A stretch of 64,000 bases of DNA, from assembly GCA_902590625.1 (NCBI GenBank), contig CACIXL010000002.1, positions 1 through 64,000 of the forward strand, written 5' to 3'. Position 1 is the stretch's first letter, and the number at the start of each line of letters is the position of its first letter. A program made the translations under genes and the position numbers. Shown here in pieces: positions 59,977 to 64,000 of this stretch. The notes beneath the pieces are model-generated. The model worked only from the letters and a program-made list of their open reading frames with translations. It was not told the origin of the DNA and searched no databases. Origin of the DNA: an uncultured Pelagibacteraceae bacterium (lineage in GTDB: Bacteria > Pseudomonadota > Alphaproteobacteria > Pelagibacterales > Pelagibacteraceae).

Positions 59977-60879
59977 ATGCAAATAGGTATAGATTTAGGT
60001 GCCACAAAGATTGAGTATGTTCTATTAGACAATCAAAATAAAGAATTAACAAGAAGTAGAGTTCCAACTCCAAAAAATTATAATGAAACTATAATATCAA
60101 TAATTGCGATTATTAAAGATATCGAAAATAAAAATAAAGAAAATTTAAATATTGGAATTTGTCATCCAGGAGCGACTGATAAAACAACAGGTTTAATTAA
60201 AAATGCTCATAACTCGCTGTGGCTAAATGAAAAAAATTTAATCAAAGATTTGAAAAACAAAATTAATAATAACATTTATTTAGAAAATGATGCTAATTGT
60301 TTTTGTTTGTCTGAAGCTTATGATGGATCTGCAAGTCATTACGAAACAGTATTTGGTATAATACTTGGTTCTGGTTGCGGGGGCGGACTAGTAATAAACA
60401 AGAAAATAATTTCTGGCTCAAATGGATTGGGAGGTGAATGGAGTTTAAATCAAATGCCTGATTTGGATATTCCTAATTTAAAATCCGAGAATAAATTAGA
60501 TTTTTCAAATCGTATAGAAGGCTATCTTTCTGGTAAATCAATAGAAAAAAATTTTAAGAAAAAATTTAAAAAGGATTTAACTGCAAAAGAAATATTTTCT
60601 AAATATAGAGAAAATGATAACGATGCAAAAAACTTTATAAATGATTATAAAGATAAACTGGCAAGATCTTTAATTTTGATTATTACTACCATTGATCCAG
60701 ATGCAATTGTTTTTGGTGGTGGAATCTCTAATGAGATTGATTTTTTAGATGAGGTAAAATTATTAACATCCAAATTGATTAATGAGCCAAATTTAAAAAC
60801 GGTATTTCTTAAACCTTTGTATGGTGATGCGAGTGGAGTACGAGGTGCTGCTTTGTTAGGAAGAGATAATTTTATTTAA
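59977..60879 (+). CDS. ROK-family sugar kinase lacking the canonical zinc motif
   Basis: IGIDLGATKIEYVLLD; ENDANCFCLSEAY; GSGCGGGLVINKKI; GGGISNE. Confidence 0.88.
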   Translation: MQIGIDLGATKIEYVLLDNQNKELTRSRVPTPKNYNETIISIIAIIKDIENKNKENLNIGICHPGATDKTTGLIKNAHNSLWLNEKNLIKDLKNKINNNIYLENDANCFCLSEAYDGSASHYETVFGIILGSGCGGGLVINKKIISGSNGLGGEWSLNQMPDLDIPNLKSENKLDFSNRIEGYLSGKSIEKNFKKKFKKDLTAKEIFSKYRENDNDAKNFINDYKDKLARSLILIITTIDPDAIVFGGGISNEIDFLDEVKLLTSKLINEPNLKTVFLKPLYGDASGVRGAALLGRDNFI

Positions 60880-62029
60880 GAATTTTTTTGATTTTTTCTT
60901 GAGTAAATCTTGAGGGAATTTTACATTTAGTAGATAAAACTTCAGTTTTTTTTGACTTTGCCGATCTCATAATAGATTGAATTATATCTAATACATGAAG
61001 TGAAATTTCACCATTGCACATATGTTCTGAGTTATTTTCTATTGAATAGGCCATTTCAGATAATCCAGCACCTCGATAGTTTGCGTTAGTAGGTGACTCG
61101 TTTGCTCTCGAACTTTGGCTTTTAATATTAATTTTTCCAAGTTCTAAATTATGTGTTTCGTGCTCTGTCCATTTACCTCCTAATTCAAGACAGGTAAACA
61201 CAGATCCTCCAAACATATTTGGATCAGTTACAATAATTGAACCTTTGTCTCCATATAGTTCAATATGATTTCTTTTGTGATCCTTAACATCAAAAGATAA
61301 AGTCATCTGAATAAACGAATTATCATGAAATTCTAATGTTGAAACATAAGTCGTATCACATTCAACTTTAAATTTATTACCTTTTCTAGGACCGATGCCT
61401 ATTTCTCTTTCAGTGAATACTTTTTTTGATCTACTTATAACAGACTTAACTGGACCTAATAGCGTTACCAGCGCAGTAATATAGTAGGGTCCCATATCTA
61501 TAACTGGACCTCCTTCTTTTTCAGCAAACCATGGTTCAGGACTAGGGTGATAGGACTGAACGCCAGGATAAGCAAATATTGCATTACCTAAATTTATTTT
61601 TCCAATTAGTCCACTTTCAATTAATTCTTTTGATTTTTGAATGCCTGCTCCAAGAACTGTATCTGGAGCACTTCCTAAATAAAGATTATTTTTTTTTGCT
61701 AATTCTAAAAGTTTTTTACCGTCATCAAAATTAATACACAATGGTTTTTCACTATACGAGTGTTTACCGGAGTTCAGTGCTTTTTCAGAAACTTCAAAGT
61801 GAGCTTTAGGTATTGTGAGATTCAGTATGATTTCAATATCCTTATCTTTAAAGATATTATCTAAACTTACTGACTCAATCCCATATTCTTTTGCACAATT
61901 ATCTGCTGCTTCAATGTTTAGATCAGCACATTTTATAATTTTTATATTATTAAAATATTCTTGTGCTCTAAAATAGGTCTCTGAAATGTGTCCGCAGCCA
62001 ACTAGACCAACGTTAAAAACTTTATTCAT
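60872..62029 (-). CDS. Gfo/Idh/MocA family oxidoreductase
   Basis: VGLVGCGHISETYFRAQEYF; SEKPLCINF; GGPVIDMGPYYITALVTLLG. Confidence 0.9.
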   Translation of the reverse strand: MNKVFNVGLVGCGHISETYFRAQEYFNNIKIIKCADLNIEAADNCAKEYGIESVSLDNIFKDKDIEIILNLTIPKAHFEVSEKALNSGKHSYSEKPLCINFDDGKKLLELAKKNNLYLGSAPDTVLGAGIQKSKELIESGLIGKINLGNAIFAYPGVQSYHPSPEPWFAEKEGGPVIDMGPYYITALVTLLGPVKSVISRSKKVFTEREIGIGPRKGNKFKVECDTTYVSTLEFHDNSFIQMTLSFDVKDHKRNHIELYGDKGSIIVTDPNMFGGSVFTCLELGGKWTEHETHNLELGKINIKSQSSRANESPTNANYRGAGLSEMAYSIENNSEHMCNGEISLHVLDIIQSIMRSAKSKKTEVLSTKCKIPSRFTQEKIKKILK

Positions 62030-62034
62030 TGTGA

Positions 62035-63879
62035 TTAAACACCTTTTCTTTGTTTTTTCTTTCCTTCAAGATGCTCTTTTAGAGATTTTTTGTTTTCTTC
62101 TGTTGTAGGAATTCCAAGAGTAGGGCTTTCCCAGTACGCCGAACCTTCTAACCACTGGTAACCATCTGTATGAATTGAAATTACGTATGTTTTTTTTGAT
62201 TTCTTTGCTCTTTTAAATGCCTCTTCTAATTCAGCAATAGAATTAACATGTTCGCCTTCAGCTCCCATACTTTTGGCATGCCCTGCAAAATCTACAGGCA
62301 CTAAATTTGTAGTCTTTGAACTTTTAAGTAAGCAATTAAATTCTTTGCCGCCTTTATATAATTGCAATCTATTAATTACAGCGTGACCACCATTGTCACA
62401 AACTATCAATATTAATTTATTGTCTGTTATGACAGAGCTGTAAATGTCTGAATTATAAAGTAGATAAGATCCATCACCAACAAATGAGACAACTTCTTTG
62501 TCGGGATTAGCCATTTTAATACCGAGTGCTCCAGAAATTTCATAACTCATACAACTAAAGCCCCATTCTGTTTCATGTGTATTTAGTTCTCTTGGCTTCC
62601 AAACTTGTATTACTTCACCAACCAATCCTCCCGCAGCCGTAACTGCTATATCAGACGGGTCAGAATTTCTATAACAAGCACCTATAACTTGAGCATAGCT
62701 AGGAAGTTTTTGATTAGTTGGTCCACTTTCTTTATCAACATAAGCTTCCCAGTCTTTCAATTCTTTTCTAGATTTTTTATGCCAATTGTCATCAGCTTTC
62801 CAACTTCCTAAAGCTTGTGATAATTCCATTAAAGATACTTTAGCATCTCCAACAATTGCTTGTGCCATATGTTTATTCGCATCAAATCGTGCAGCATTTA
62901 TAGAAACTAATTTAAAATTAGGATTTTCAAAATTTGCCCAAGAGCCTGTAGTAAAATCTGCAAGTTTAGTTCCAATAGCAATTGCTGTATCAGTTTCTTT
63001 ACTTAAATTGTTTGCAGCTTTTCCACCTAAACCACCAATAGTTCCTAAATAATGAGTATGATCTTTTTTCATCGATGAATATCCCATTACAGTTTGTGTT
63101 ACAGGAATGTTATGTTTTTTTGCAAAATTGCTTAATTCATCTGTAGCATCTGAATAAAAAACTCCTCCTCCGGCAATAATAATTGGTTTTTTAGATTTTT
63201 TTATTAGCTCAGCTGCTTCTTTAATTTGAAAATCATCTGGTTTAGGCCTTCTTATCGTATGAACTCTTTCTTTAAAGAATTCTTCTGGATAATCATAAAC
63301 TTCACCTTGAACGTCTTGACTTAAAGAAATGCATGCCGGACCACAATCTGCTGGATCTAACATAATTTGAATTGCTTGTTGTAAACTTGAAATGATTTGT
63401 TCGGGTCTAGTAATTCTATCAAAATATCTCACAACAGGTTTAAACCCATCATTCTGAGTAATCCCTGGGTTATTAAAGTGCTCAACTTGTTGTAATACAG
63501 GATCTGGCATTCTATTTGCAAAAGTGTCTCCGGGTAAAAAAAGTATTGGAAGTCTATTGCTCATTGCTACAGCTGCTGCTGTAATCATATTCGTTGATCC
63601 CGGTCCAACTGAAGATGTTGCAACGAAAATTTGTTTTCTTCTTTTAGCTCTTGAATAAGCAATTCCTGTTAGGGCCATATTCTGTTCGTGATGTCCTCGC
63701 CAAGTCGGAAGCTCTTTTTGGTTTTCCTGTAGAGCTTGACCTAAACAAGCTACATTACCATGACCGAAAATTCCGAACACACCCGGAAATAAAGGCACTT
63801 TTTTTCCATCTATAAGAGTTTTCTGAGCGATTAAGAATTTAACTAAAGCATGAGCACAAGTAAGTTGAATGTTTTTCAT
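62035..63879 (-). CDS. iolD: 3D-(3,5/4)-trihydroxycyclohexane-1,2-dione acylhydrolase
   Basis: ThDP-enzyme; GVFGIFGHGNVACLGQAL; LPTWRGHHEQNMALTGIAYSRAKRRKQ; FLPGDTFANRMPDPVLQQVEH; SFVGDGSYLLYNSDI. Confidence 0.95.
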   Translation of the reverse strand: MKNIQLTCAHALVKFLIAQKTLIDGKKVPLFPGVFGIFGHGNVACLGQALQENQKELPTWRGHHEQNMALTGIAYSRAKRRKQIFVATSSVGPGSTNMITAAAVAMSNRLPILFLPGDTFANRMPDPVLQQVEHFNNPGITQNDGFKPVVRYFDRITRPEQIISSLQQAIQIMLDPADCGPACISLSQDVQGEVYDYPEEFFKERVHTIRRPKPDDFQIKEAAELIKKSKKPIIIAGGGVFYSDATDELSNFAKKHNIPVTQTVMGYSSMKKDHTHYLGTIGGLGGKAANNLSKETDTAIAIGTKLADFTTGSWANFENPNFKLVSINAARFDANKHMAQAIVGDAKVSLMELSQALGSWKADDNWHKKSRKELKDWEAYVDKESGPTNQKLPSYAQVIGACYRNSDPSDIAVTAAGGLVGEVIQVWKPRELNTHETEWGFSCMSYEISGALGIKMANPDKEVVSFVGDGSYLLYNSDIYSSVITDNKLILIVCDNGGHAVINRLQLYKGGKEFNCLLKSSKTTNLVPVDFAGHAKSMGAEGEHVNSIAELEEAFKRAKKSKKTYVISIHTDGYQWLEGSAYWESPTLGIPTTEENKKSLKEHLEGKKKQRKGV

Positions 63880-63928
63880 AAATTCAATATAAACTATTTA
63901 ATTAATATTCTTTATTCAACAATAATAT

Positions 63929-64000
63929 ATGTACGATAAATACGGACAGTTCATTGATGGTAAGTGGCAAAAGTCTGCTAGCGGTGAAACTTATGATGTT
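63929..64000 (+). CDS. aldehyde dehydrogenase family protein, N-terminal fragment cut by window edge
   Basis: MYDKYGQFIDGKWQKSASGETYDV resembles ALDH N-terminus. Confidence 0.65.
   Translation, partial: MYDKYGQFIDGKWQKSASGETYDV

Noticed and set aside
1-64000. CRISPR arrays, transposases, phage genes, defence islands
   Set aside because: No regularly spaced repeats, terminal inverted repeats, recombinases or toxin-antitoxin/restriction signatures seen on either strand.

Overview
The window is about 64 kb of very AT-rich, extremely gene-dense alphaproteobacterial chromosome. Gene content, gene order and codon bias fit the SAR11 / Candidatus Pelagibacter lineage (inference; no database search was run). 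Roughly 62 protein genes are supported, nearly all housekeeping: gatCAB, pyrBC, topA, dapA, smpB-folK-rsh-pyrE-pdxJ-acpS-lepB-rnc-recO, rpiB-glyA-nrdR-ribD-ribE-ribB(A)-ribH-nusB, hppA, rpmF-plsX-ihfA-merR, rplM-rpsI-argC and hom-glpX-recJ. There are also two tRNAs (Ser-GCU, Glu-UUC), one TPP riboswitch, one strong intrinsic terminator/attenuator and one textbook LexA-controlled promoter. The right end (about 55.0-64 kb) is an accessory carbon-uptake region with iolE, iolG, an FrcBCAK-like ABC transporter plus ROK kinase, a Gfo/Idh oxidoreductase, iolD and the start of an aldehyde dehydrogenase. I found no phage, transposon or CRISPR, and no clear undescribed multi-gene defence-type system. 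The best leads are: (1) a SOS box/promoter driving umuDC, followed without a gap by a minimal TPP riboswitch and a thiamin(-precursor) transporter; (2) the inositol/FrcBCAK hybrid cluster with a kinase lacking the ROK zinc motif; (3) altered metal or catalytic motifs in NrdR, RibB(A) and Rsh; (4) canonical neighbours missing from otherwise conserved operons (era, fabH, dprA, thiL); (5) a tRNA gene overlapping the recJ coding end, and overlapping or abutting ends at every convergent gene pair; (6) an ABC permease with a lipobox-like N-terminus; and (7) a few lineage-type proteins of unknown function.
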